Part shown: positions 31,953-39,089 of the stretch, piece by piece
Numbering within the stretch: position 1 is the first letter of the stretch
How the letters are laid out: each line of letters begins with the position of its first letter
DNA from: Massilia agilis
GTDB lineage: Bacteria > Pseudomonadota > Gammaproteobacteria > Burkholderiales > Burkholderiaceae_D
Reading direction: 5' to 3'
DNA length: 64,000 nt
Assembly (NCBI RefSeq): GCF_024756255.1
Contig: NZ_JANUHB010000002.1
Span: 1,116,001-1,180,000 of the forward strand
The notes under the pieces: model-generated
Told to the model about the DNA's origin: nothing
The model's input: the letters and a program-made list of their open reading frames with translations, nothing else
The model's database searches: none
Made by a program: the position numbers and the translations under genes

Positions 31953-33010
31953 AAGTAATCGCACCCTACGACTTGACGACTGATGGTGGCATTGCCCGTC
32001 CATCCCCAAAGAACGTGTACGACAGCACTGGGACGCTGGTGACGGTACCGGCCGGGCAGGTGGCGATTACCTACGACCCAAGCAACCTTGATGCGGCTCC
32101 GTGGGTAGCAATCGATGGAACGGATGTTGTGAGCACTACCGGCGCCTTTGTGTACTCCAACCTGCCAGAGAATGACGCACCAGCATGGAGCGCGGCGACG
32201 GCCTACGCTGTTGGCGACAAGTGCGTTCGCTTACATCGCGTCTACGAGGCCCAGCAAGCCAGTACCAACAAGCCTCCTGAGACCAACAGCAGTGGTACTG
32301 CACCAGCCTGGCTTGATCTCGGCGCGACTAATCAGCGCGCTTGCCTTGACCTTATTGTGGGCTCGACCTCTAGTGGACCGGATCGCCTTTTTTTCGTTTT
32401 CCGTCCCGGGAAATTCGCATCTGCCCTTGAACTCTTGAACATAGATGCGAACGACGTGCGGGTCTCGATGGTAGACGAGAACGGTGTTGCGCGGTACCAG
32501 CAAACCAAAGACCTTCGGATAAAGAAGCGCACGTTCACTGACTGGTTCTTTAAGCCAGTGGAACGCAAGACTTCGGCGGTCTTTGAAGGGCTACCGTTCT
32601 ACTCCAAAGGGCTGATTACGTTGACCATTACCAAGGCTGGAAGCACTGCGAGCGTTGGTGAGGTTCTCATCGGCAGAACCTACAAGGTTGGCAAGCTGCA
32701 GTGGGAGCCGGAGATTCGTGGCCTACGATATTCGAAGATCACGACGGACGACTTCGGTCGCACTACCTTCCTCAAGCGGCGCGATGCCAAGGAGATCACT
32801 GCCGATGTGATGGTAGATAACGACGTGGTCGAGGAAGCGACACGAGTGCTCGATATCTATACAACACAGCCGCTCGGCATCTATGCAGACGTTGGTTCCA
32901 ACAAGTTTGGCGGCCTGCTGACAGCCCTTGGCTTCGTTTCTGATTACCGTACCGTTCTCAAGTCGCCAGCTGGTTCACTCATCAACATCAAGATCCAAGG
33001 ATTCGTATGA
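31949..33010 (+). CDS. Tail tip protein with a carbohydrate-binding module
   Basis: 353 residues, coupled by ATGA to the tape measure. Residues about 75-115 (PAWSAATAYAVGDKCVRLHRVYEAQQASTNKPP) form a CBM5/12-like chitin/carbohydrate-binding module. The C-terminal half (GKLQWEPEIRGLRYSKITTDDFGRTTFLKRRDAKEIT) resembles siphophage distal tail proteins. It probably belongs to the baseplate. Confidence 0.7.
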   Translation: MKVIAPYDLTTDGGIARPSPKNVYDSTGTLVTVPAGQVAITYDPSNLDAAPWVAIDGTDVVSTTGAFVYSNLPENDAPAWSAATAYAVGDKCVRLHRVYEAQQASTNKPPETNSSGTAPAWLDLGATNQRACLDLIVGSTSSGPDRLFFVFRPGKFASALELLNIDANDVRVSMVDENGVARYQQTKDLRIKKRTFTDWFFKPVERKTSAVFEGLPFYSKGLITLTITKAGSTASVGEVLIGRTYKVGKLQWEPEIRGLRYSKITTDDFGRTTFLKRRDAKEITADVMVDNDVVEEATRVLDIYTTQPLGIYADVGSNKFGGLLTALGFVSDYRTVLKSPAGSLINIKIQGFV

Positions 33011-33993
33011 CGATCACCTCGAAGATGCCGGCGCAACTGCCGAGCCAGGCGCGACCCGACACGTTGGATGTCGATACCGAAAATGTATTCGCCGCGCTTC
33101 CCGCAATCGTTGCGGAGATGGATGCGACGGCGGCAAGCATGAACGCCTATTCGGCTGGCACTGCGTACGCGATTCCCTATACGTTCGACGCGACCACGAC
33201 GGATGCCGATCCGGGCGCCGGAAAGATCCGATTCGATAACGCTACGCAGAGCTCTACGACGACACTGCGCCTTGACCTGGTGGGATCGAACGGCGTCGAT
33301 TACACACCGCTGCTCGATAGCTTCGATGCCTCGACCAGCGCGGTCAAGGGCCAACTGCGGATCGAGAAGGCCGCCGACCCCACCAAGTTCATCGCCTTCA
33401 ACGTCACCGGGCGTGCAGCGCCCGCCGGGTACCGCAACATTGCCGTCAGCTACGTCGGCATCTCCGGCGCCAACCCATTCGCTACCGGCGACGCGCTCAT
33501 ATTGAAATTTCAGCGCACCGGCGATAAGGGCGATACCCCGAGTCTGGTCACGGGTGTGCTGCACCTGCGCGACGAGAAGCCGACTAACAGCGTCGGCGGC
33601 ACCTCCACCGGTGGTGTCAACACCCGCACCTTGAATACCACCAGGCGCAACACGATCAGCGGGGCGACGGTATCAGGTAACCAGTGGACGCTGCCCGCCG
33701 GCACCTACCGAATGCAGGCCAATGCACCGTGCTGCGGCGCTGCCAGGCACCAGGCCTATATCTACAACGTCACGGATGCCGTTGCCTATGTGGGTGGGAG
33801 TGAGTTCGCCTCATCGTCGGCGCAGACTCGCTCGTTCGTGGCACCGGTCGAGGTGGTGCTGACTGCAGCGAAAACCTTCGAGCTGCGCCACTATGTCGCC
33901 CCTGCAGCCACCACCAACGACCTGGGCATTGGAGCCAGCGTAACCGGTCTGGTGGAGGTCTTTTCTGAGGTATTTGTGGAGAAACTGTCATGA
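33007..33993 (+). CDS. Probable tail fibre / receptor-binding protein
   Basis: 328 residues, coupled to the previous gene. A repeated-strand N-terminus is followed by GDKGDTPSLVTGVLHLRDEKP and a C-terminal jelly-roll-like stretch (GNQWTLPAGTYRMQANAPCCGAARHQAYIYNVTDAVAYVGG). Short fibres of siphophages often end like this. The receptor is unknown. Confidence 0.65.
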   Translation: MTITSKMPAQLPSQARPDTLDVDTENVFAALPAIVAEMDATAASMNAYSAGTAYAIPYTFDATTTDADPGAGKIRFDNATQSSTTTLRLDLVGSNGVDYTPLLDSFDASTSAVKGQLRIEKAADPTKFIAFNVTGRAAPAGYRNIAVSYVGISGANPFATGDALILKFQRTGDKGDTPSLVTGVLHLRDEKPTNSVGGTSTGGVNTRTLNTTRRNTISGATVSGNQWTLPAGTYRMQANAPCCGAARHQAYIYNVTDAVAYVGGSEFASSSAQTRSFVAPVEVVLTAAKTFELRHYVAPAATTNDLGIGASVTGLVEVFSEVFVEKLS

Positions 33994-34457
33994 CGGAAAC
34001 CATTGAGCAACAGGGGCCGCAGGCGTTTGGCTATGTGGTTTATGACCCGGAAACGCTCGCGCTCGTCGAATCTTGCTACCAAGTTCCTCCGGCAGCACAC
34101 CTTGGCCGCCTCGTGGCGGTTGATGAAGAGACGCGCGCCAACTGGCTGCGTTACCAGGCCAATGCAGCCGGAGATGGGGTCGAATTGCTGCCGCCGGCAC
34201 CGCCTGCTGCGCCAGCCGTGCCGCAGCAGGTCACGATGCGCCAGGCGCGGCTGGCCCTGCTGGATGCCGGTCTGCTTGCCAACGTCGATAGCGCCATCGA
34301 CGCGCTGGCCAGCCCGCAGAAGGAAGAGGCCCGTATCGAGTGGGACTACTCGAGCTCGGTGGAGCGCAACCGCCAGATTGTCATACTGCTGGGCGCACAA
34401 CTCGGGCTGGATGATGTCGCGCTCGACCAGCTGTTCATCGCCGCAGCGGCTAAGTAA
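33990..34457 (+). CDS. Tail fibre-associated hypothetical protein
   Basis: 155 residues. The N-terminal half (FGYVVYDPETLALVESCYQVPPAAHLGRLVAVDEETRANWLRYQ) and the QVTMRQARLALLDAGLLANVDSAIDALA C-terminal half look like phage fibre assembly proteins, though no family is certain. Confidence 0.6.
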   Translation: MTETIEQQGPQAFGYVVYDPETLALVESCYQVPPAAHLGRLVAVDEETRANWLRYQANAAGDGVELLPPAPPAAPAVPQQVTMRQARLALLDAGLLANVDSAIDALASPQKEEARIEWDYSSSVERNRQIVILLGAQLGLDDVALDQLFIAAAAK

Positions 34458-34913
34458 ATGCTACGCGCCGCCTTCTATAAAGGCACCCATGCCGGCCTGC
34501 CGGGTCTGTACAACCGGCTAGTACGCTGGTGGTGCAAGAGCGCCTATTCGCATGTGGAGCTCATATTCGCCAATGGCTTGGCTGCCTCCTCGTCGTACAT
34601 GGATGGAGGCGTACGCTTTAAGGCCATCGACTTCGATCCAGTACGCTGGGACTTTGTAGAGCTTCCTGGATACCTAGAGGAGGCGGCATGGGCATGGTAC
34701 GCATCGCATCTTGGCCAGCCTTACGACCTGCTCGGCAATCTGCACTTCGTAGTAGGCGGCATCGGTGACGACAAGCGTAAATGGTTCTGCTCCGAATCGG
34801 TGGCTGCTGCTCTCGGTCTGCCCGACCCTTGGCGGTACGACCCAGCGACACTGTATTCGACCCTGACGTTTCTCCAACCCGCTTCGGCGGGTTTTTTATT
34901 GCCCACGCCCTGA
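34458..34913 (+). CDS. Papain-like (permuted NlpC/P60 type) hydrolase
   Basis: 151 residues. The order His then Cys (YSHVELIF, then KWFCSESVAAALGL) fits the permuted papain-like fold of YiiX-type enzymes, seen in phage tail tips and lysis modules. The Cys in the FCSE motif is the likely nucleophile. A terminator hairpin (34876-34898) lies inside the last codons (FLQPASAGFLLPTP). Confidence 0.7.
   Translation: MLRAAFYKGTHAGLPGLYNRLVRWWCKSAYSHVELIFANGLAASSSYMDGGVRFKAIDFDPVRWDFVELPGYLEEAAWAWYASHLGQPYDLLGNLHFVVGGIGDDKRKWFCSESVAAALGLPDPWRYDPATLYSTLTFLQPASAGFLLPTP
34876..34898 (+). terminator. Intrinsic terminator overlapping a coding end
   Basis: AACCCGC-TTCG-GCGGGTT with a T tract to 34898, inside the 3' end of the papain-like gene. 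It stands before the lysis genes, so lysis transcription also depends on passing a terminator. Confidence 0.85.
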
Positions 34914-34924
34914 AAGGCCACCCC

Positions 34925-35125
34925 ATGAAAAATCTCACCGCTCCCGAAGTCAGCAGCTATGCCGGCGCCGTTACCTCGATCGGTGCATCCCTCACCCTTA
35001 CCGACTGGGGCGTTCTGATCGGTATCGCTACGGCCCTGATGACGTTCGCACTTAATGCAATCTATGCGTACCGCAAGGACCGGCGCGAGCAGCGGGAGTC
35101 CGATGCGCGCATGCAGGGGAAATGA
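34925..35125 (+). CDS. Phage holin
   Basis: 66 residues from the ATG at 34925 (CTGAAAGG upstream). A hydrophobic segment (LTLTDWGVLIGIATALMTFALNAIYAY) is followed by a charged tail (RKDRREQRESDARMQGK), the usual small-holin plan. It is followed by a second membrane protein and the lysozyme, so it probably times lysis. Confidence 0.8.
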   Translation: MKNLTAPEVSSYAGAVTSIGASLTLTDWGVLIGIATALMTFALNAIYAYRKDRREQRESDARMQGK

Positions 35126-35126
35126 C

Positions 35127-35603
35127 ATGCTGATGACCCTCATTTCCTTGCTAGGCGGCGGTGTCATGCGCCTGTTGCCCGAACTGATCGGCCTGTGGAA
35201 CAAGGCCACCGATAACAAGCACGAGCTCGCCATGATGGACAAGCAGCTTGAGCTACAGCGCTTCAAGGGCCAGGACGAGCGCGAGACGATCAGCCTGCAA
35301 GGTGATATTGCCGAAGTCGGCGCGCTGCTGGACGCGCAGAAGGCGGCGCTGGCCGGGCAGATGCAGTTGACTGGCGTGCGCTGGGCGGACGCGCTCAACT
35401 TCTTAGTTCGCCCGGCGACGACCTACTTCTTCCTGCTGTTGTTCGGGCTCGTGAAACTTGCGACCATCGTGCTCGCGTTCCAGCAAACCGACGCATGGCA
35501 TGCCATCTTGCAAAGCTGGGACGCCGACGACCGGGCAACGCTGTCCGGAATCCTCGCGTTTTGGTTCGTTGGCCGCGTTTTCGACAACAGGCAGCGCAAA
35601 TGA
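35127..35603 (+). CDS. Phage membrane protein, 3TM holin-like
   Basis: 158 residues from the ATG at 35127. The N-terminus (MLMTLISLLGGGVMRLLPELIGLWN) is hydrophobic; the middle (KHELAMMDKQLELQRFKGQDERE) is coiled; two more hydrophobic parts follow (ATTYFFLLLFGLVKLATIVLAFQQ and RATLSGILAFWFVGRVFDNR). This matches 3TM-holin proteins of lysis modules. It overlaps the lysozyme by ATGA. Confidence 0.75.
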   Translation: MLMTLISLLGGGVMRLLPELIGLWNKATDNKHELAMMDKQLELQRFKGQDERETISLQGDIAEVGALLDAQKAALAGQMQLTGVRWADALNFLVRPATTYFFLLLFGLVKLATIVLAFQQTDAWHAILQSWDADDRATLSGILAFWFVGRVFDNRQRK

Positions 35604-36082
35604 ACGACGCCATCACCGAGGCGCGGGCACTAATCGAACCGTCAGAACAGTGTCGCCTCAAGGCGTACCCGGACCCTAAATGGCACCGCGTACCGCGCAC
35701 AGCTGCGAACTGGCATGAATGGGGAAAGCCGTGGACGTGCGGCTGGGGTGAGACAGAGGGCGTGACGGAAGACACCATCTGGACGCAGGATGAGGCCGAC
35801 AGGCGGCGCGATCGGTGCATAGCCATCGTCCTGCTCGGTGTCGTCAAACGCTGCCCACAGCTGCACCTGGAGCCGCCCAAGCGTGTAGCAGCGTGCGTGA
35901 GTCTAGCCTACAACATCGGCCTCGGTGCGTTTGCTGCCAGTTCCGTTTGCCGCCTGACCAAGTCGAGGGAGTACGAGCGCGCTGCCGCGTCGTTCGGACT
36001 GTGGAACAAGGCCGGCGGCCGGGTGCTGCGCGGCCTCACGCTGCGTCGCCAGCTTGAAGCTGCGGCATACATGGCAGCTTAA
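35600..36082 (+). CDS. Lysozyme (muramidase, GH24-like endolysin)
   Basis: 160 residues. The Glu in LIEPSEQCRLKAYPD and the later CGWGETEGV segment with AACVSLAYNIGLGAFAASSVCRL match the T4/P22-type muramidase. It cuts peptidoglycan glycan strands once the holin opens the membrane. No signal peptide is present, so it depends on the holins. Rz/Rz1-type genes are not seen after it. Its end overlaps the Tae4-like gene by four bases. Confidence 0.9.
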   Translation: MNDAITEARALIEPSEQCRLKAYPDPKWHRVPRTAANWHEWGKPWTCGWGETEGVTEDTIWTQDEADRRRDRCIAIVLLGVVKRCPQLHLEPPKRVAACVSLAYNIGLGAFAASSVCRLTKSREYERAAASFGLWNKAGGRVLRGLTLRRQLEAAAYMAA

Positions 36083-36555
36083 CGCAGCGGCCAGAACCAG
36101 ACCTTTGCCGACTGCCAGTAGCAGTCATCTGAGCAGGCAGCATCCCCGTAGGTATCGGGCCCGACCAGGTCGATATGCCCCTGCCGGTCACTCCCGCCAT
36201 ACAGGCTAAAAAAGCTGATCACCCCACGGCGCGTACCGATCCCCTTGCGCGCCTGCTCCCCGCCAGCGTAGAACTCCGGCATCCCCCAGACGCGGCGCAG
36301 GTACTCGGATAGCTCGCGCTGACGCGACTCGATGCGTTTTCCCTTGTAGGGCCCTGTCTCGATGGTCAGGTAGCCGGGCTCGATCTTCATGCCAGAGCGC
36401 ACCAGCGCCAAGCTCAGGCGAATGGCGCACGTGTTGTCCCAATTGTGATCCGCGATCTTCTCCGGGTGGCCTATCAGGTTGTACAGCGCCGCCTTGCCCA
36501 CCGTTGCCTTAGCCGGGAACTGGATGCGCAGGTTCTCGAAGTAGCGCGTCATCAT
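36079..36555 (-). CDS. Tae4-type T6SS amidase effector
   Basis: 158 residues from the ATG at 36555, which overlaps the stop of the immunity gene and has GGGAGGTC just before it; longer frames start inside that gene. The Tae4 pattern is present: Cys in NTCAIRLSLALVRSG (about 42-44), His in GHIDLVGPDTYGD, and the C-terminal CSDDCYW. These enzymes cleave the peptide bond between D-Glu and mDAP in peptidoglycan. The family normally travels through a type VI secretion system, but none is in the window. The gene is antisense to the lysis genes. Confidence 0.88.
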   Translation of the reverse strand: MMTRYFENLRIQFPAKATVGKAALYNLIGHPEKIADHNWDNTCAIRLSLALVRSGMKIEPGYLTIETGPYKGKRIESRQRELSEYLRRVWGMPEFYAGGEQARKGIGTRRGVISFFSLYGGSDRQGHIDLVGPDTYGDAACSDDCYWQSAKVWFWPLR

Positions 36556-36935
36556 GACCTCCCGCCGCGGCATGGCCACGCTGACGCCCAAGCCTGCACG
36601 ACCAGATCAGCAGCGTTCCGCTTGAGCTGGCTGGGCGGCATGGATCGCAGGGCATCAAGGGCAGCGGATTCAAGCACAGCCGGTTTGGGCCTCGTCTCGG
36701 CGCTATAGCACCATGCTTTTCCCTCGGTCGCATCATGCACGCCATGCAGGTATAGCTTTGCCTGCTGCTGTGCTAGGTTCTGCCTGGGCGTCAGGTCGAG
36801 ATTATCGCGGGCGCCGTCCGGCCACTTCGCGAGCTCAAGAAGGCGCTCCCCGGTCATCCACGGGGACACGGCTGCCAGCTGGGCATGCGCGTGCGCGGCC
36901 AGTGCTGCCGCGATGAAGAATGAAATGTGTCGCAT
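36552..36935 (-). CDS. Tai4-type immunity protein
   Basis: 127 residues. A signal peptide (MRHISFFIAAALAAHAHA) sends it to the periplasm, where Tae4 acts. The WMTGERLLELAKWP start, YLHGVHDATEGKAWCYSAETRPKP and C-terminal WPC match the Rap1a/Tai family. It is the upstream gene of the pair and is coupled (ATGA) to the effector. AAAGGAAACCC precedes its ATG. Confidence 0.85.
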   Translation of the reverse strand: MRHISFFIAAALAAHAHAQLAAVSPWMTGERLLELAKWPDGARDNLDLTPRQNLAQQQAKLYLHGVHDATEGKAWCYSAETRPKPAVLESAALDALRSMPPSQLKRNAADLVVQAWASAWPCRGGRS

Positions 36936-36983
36936 GGGTTTCCTTTCTCTGGAATACCCATGATCCAGAACTACCGGACTGAG

Positions 36984-37247
36984 TTACTGCGGCGGCACAA
37001 CAGTCCGCTTGACGCACCCCCGCCGCCTGCCTGGGTCGGACATCACCCTGACGGCGATCTCAATACTGATCCCGGCGCAAGCGAGCATCGCGGAGACCGC
37101 CCGAGTCCCGCAAATTCCTTGGGCATCGAGTGCGAGGTCTACCAGGCGAGCTGTCTTGACGTCCCGGCGGCTAAGGATGGATGGACTGAGTGCTCTCATG
37201 CATGAAGCGTAGAACCATTCCATGCTGCAGGAGGTGACACAGGTCAA
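36984..37247 (-). CDS. Hypothetical protein upstream of the Tai4-Tae4 pair
   Basis: Up to 87 residues if a TTG at 37247 is used; an ATG at 37199 gives 71. The core (LSPSILSRRDVKTARLVDLALDAQGICGTRAVSAMLACAGISIEIAVRVMSDPGRRRG) looks like a structured helical protein. It lies 48 bases before the immunity gene on the same strand. No ribosome site is strong. Not recognised, and the gene could be spurious. Confidence 0.4.
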   Translation of the reverse strand: MTCVTSCSMEWFYASCMRALSPSILSRRDVKTARLVDLALDAQGICGTRAVSAMLACAGISIEIAVRVMSDPGRRRGCVKRTVVPPQ

Positions 37248-37264
37248 CCTGCTACACTCCCGTC

Positions 37265-37570
37265 ATGTACGTAAGAGCCAAACAACTATGCGAGCGCGGC
37301 CGGCGCCGATCCGACCAGGCAATAGCCGCGGATCCGGGCAAGGTGGGAGAATTAACGCTGGCCCAGGTTAGCGGCATCTGCGAGCTAAATCTGAACGACC
37401 CCGACAGCTCGGTGAATGCTCCGCTGTATCCGATACTCCGCGATGCTCGCCTAGTGACCATGCACGGTGAGAAGATGCTGTTTCACGGCATCCAGCGCCC
37501 CGACGGTCTCGGTGGCCCTGGCTATTTCCAAGAGTGGTCAGTGAAGCTGGAACCTAGGGTCAGCAGATGA
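37265..37570 (+). CDS. Hypothetical protein at the right prophage end
   Basis: 101 residues (MYVRAKQLCERGRRRSDQAI..). The segment VGELTLAQVSGICELNLNDPDSSVNAPLYPILRDARLVTMHGEKMLFHGIQRPDG looks like a real folded domain. It is the last gene before the attachment site. Function unknown. Confidence 0.6.
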   Translation: MYVRAKQLCERGRRRSDQAIAADPGKVGELTLAQVSGICELNLNDPDSSVNAPLYPILRDARLVTMHGEKMLFHGIQRPDGLGGPGYFQEWSVKLEPRVSR

Positions 37571-37627
37571 ATGTTTCCAAGAAGAATGACAGCATTTTGC
37601 CAGTTTGTCCCATGCTCTCATTCTCAA

Positions 37628-37659
37628 GGCGGAGGGTTCAATTCCCTCCGCCTCCACCA
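37628..37659 (+). other. Displaced 3' end of tmRNA or tRNA, right attachment site
   Basis: A T-arm (stem GAGGG/CCCTC, loop TTCAATT, 37632-37648) is followed by CGCCTCC, A and CCA (37649-37659). This is the 3' end of a tRNA-like molecule; the GCCTCCACCA end fits betaproteobacterial ssrA as I remember it. No matching 5' half lies upstream, so it is the copy carried by the phage attachment core. The intact gene and the integrase should be at the left prophage end, beyond the window. Confidence 0.65.
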
Positions 37660-37661
37660 CT

Positions 37662-37718
37662 CTATTCAAAGACAAAGGGCCTGTCGGCGTAGCCGGCGGG
37701 CCCTTTGTCTTTGAATAG
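37662..37718. repeat. Long perfect inverted repeat after the attachment site
   Basis: Two 20-bp arms (37662-37681 and 37699-37718) pair perfectly around a 17-base loop that can fold further. It may terminate the tmRNA-type transcript; the outer arms lack a T tract. Confidence 0.9.
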
Positions 37719-37744
37719 CAGCCGTGAAGCTGAGGAATTGAATC

Positions 37745-37874
37745 CTCGTCCGGCACGGACGAGGGGTGAGCGGGGGTTTCGAGCCGCATGCGGCGAGCCC
37801 GCGAACGGGCTTGCGCTTGCAAGCGCAAGCCCTCTCCAATTCGCCCATTCAAGAAAAATCGCGCAGCGATTTTT
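37745..37874. repeat. Three further inverted repeats in the gap before tetR
   Basis: 37745-37765 is CCTCGTCCG-GCA-CGGACGAGG; 37809-37830 is a 22-bp perfect palindrome; 37853-37873 is a 9-bp stem flanked by A and T runs (a likely bidirectional terminator, which would also end the leftward tetR transcript). No gene is supported between 37,660 and 37,934. Confidence 0.85.
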
Positions 37875-37933
37875 TGCCTTACGCCTCCTGTCTATACCCC
37901 GCCGGAGCCGCTTCCAGAAAAGCGTGTGAGTCG

Positions 37934-38491
37934 TCACCGCACCAACATCCCCAACAAGCGATCCAACGCCTGCGCATACCGTTCCCGCAAAGCATCCACC
38001 TGCAGCCAATCTCCCCGGCCCGAAACAATGGCCAGGCCACTGCCATGCGCGTGATCGACCAAAATGTCCCGCCACAGCACAAAATCCGGCGTGACCGTGG
38101 CCAGCATCGCATCCAGGCGTTCAGTGATCTGACGGGTCACTCCCGCGAACGCTTGCGGCTCGGAGAAAATCGCCAGTGTCAGCTGAGGGTGCTTACCAAC
38201 GACATCGTGATACCGAACAAGCAGCGCCCGCACCTCCGCGATCGGGTCACGCGCGTCGCCGGTCACTTCCAATACCTCGCCATACACACGGTCCGACAGC
38301 GCCCGCAGCAGCCCGGCGCGGTCTTCAACATGGTGGTAAAGGGTCATCGGCGTCACGCCCAGCCGGGACGCCAATGAGCGCATCGTCAACCCTTGCCCTC
38401 CGCCCTCATCCAGCATCGCGAGCGCGGTGGCGAGGATATCGTCTCGCGCCACGCCGCTTCCATGCGCCGGGCGCCCGCGTGGCCGACTCAT
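37934..38491 (-). CDS. TetR/AcrR-family regulator
   Basis: 185 residues. The N-terminal helix-turn-helix (RDDILATALAMLDEGGGQGLTMRSLASRLGVTPMTLYHHVEDRAGLLRAL) is typical; the C-terminal part (AEVRALLVRYHDVVGKHPQLTLAIFSE..TERLDAML) binds an unknown ligand. It is coupled to the dihydrofolate reductase-like gene by ATGA, and probably represses their shared promoter. Confidence 0.9.
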   Translation of the reverse strand: MSRPRGRPAHGSGVARDDILATALAMLDEGGGQGLTMRSLASRLGVTPMTLYHHVEDRAGLLRALSDRVYGEVLEVTGDARDPIAEVRALLVRYHDVVGKHPQLTLAIFSEPQAFAGVTRQITERLDAMLATVTPDFVLWRDILVDHAHGSGLAIVSGRGDWLQVDALRERYAQALDRLLGMLVR

Positions 38492-39024
38492 CGCACCACG
38501 CGGTATGTGGACTGCACCAATCCTGAAGGAAAGCTGCGGCTGGCCACGAGCTCCAGATCCACGTCTTGCGCCAACTCTCCGAACAAACTCCTCCCACTGC
38601 CGATCAGGACCGGCACCGTCGTGATCACCATGTCATCGATGAGTCTGTCTTTGAGAAAGGACTGAACCACCTGCCCGCCGTCCACATAAATGCGGCGAAC
38701 GCCCTGGCGAGCCTGTTCTTCCATCAGCTCCTGAGGGGCGAGAGCGCAGAACCGAACCTTACCCTCCAGATGCGCGGGCACGGCGGTGCCAGTCAGTTGT
38801 CTCGACAGGACGATGACGGGCAGCTCATAGGGCCACGGGTCGAAGGCCGCCACTGTTTCGAAGCTTCCCCGCCCCATCACGATCACGTCCTTGTCGGCGA
38901 TGAAATCCGTGTAGCCGTGATCCTCGGCGGGATCGTCCCTCTGCAACAGCCATCCGATGTCACCGTTCGGCCGGGCGATGAAGCCATCCAGGCTGATGGC
39001 AATGAATACATGCGCAGTCGTCAT
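38488..39024 (-). CDS. Dihydrofolate reductase-family (RibD C-terminal) protein
   Basis: 178 residues. The N-terminus (HVFIAISLDGFIARPNGDIGWL) and the DVIVMGRGSFETVAAF and IYVDGGQVVQSFLKDRLIDDMVITTVPVLIGSGRSLF segments are typical of RibD C-terminal / YyaP-like reductases, which use NADPH. The substrate is unknown. It is the first gene of an operon with tetR; AAGGGGGCAACG precedes the ATG. Confidence 0.9.
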   Translation of the reverse strand: MTTAHVFIAISLDGFIARPNGDIGWLLQRDDPAEDHGYTDFIADKDVIVMGRGSFETVAAFDPWPYELPVIVLSRQLTGTAVPAHLEGKVRFCALAPQELMEEQARQGVRRIYVDGGQVVQSFLKDRLIDDMVITTVPVLIGSGRSLFGELAQDVDLELVASRSFPSGLVQSTYRVVR

Positions 39025-39039
39025 CGTTGCCCCCTTATT

Positions 39040-39052
39040 TATACACCGTATA
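39040..39052. promoter_or_regulatory. Operator-like palindrome before the reductase-tetR operon
   Basis: TATAC-ACC-GTATA, 16 bases upstream of the reductase ATG, in an AT-rich stretch. A TetR self-control site is the natural guess. Confidence 0.55.
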
Positions 39053-39089
39053 TTTTATCAGGAGGCTGCCCGAATCCAAGAACTTTCCG

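Noticed and set aside
36927..37212. Plus-strand frames of 92 and 67 codons near the prophage end
   Set aside because: Weak ribosome sites, low-complexity composition, and overlap with the minus-strand candidate.
1..37660. Integrase or excisionase gene
   Set aside because: None was found in the window on either strand; expected to the left of position 1.
37538..38075. Minus-strand frames of 104 and 137 codons across the attachment site
   Set aside because: They run through the tRNA-type 3' end and inverted repeats, and have no recognisable domain.
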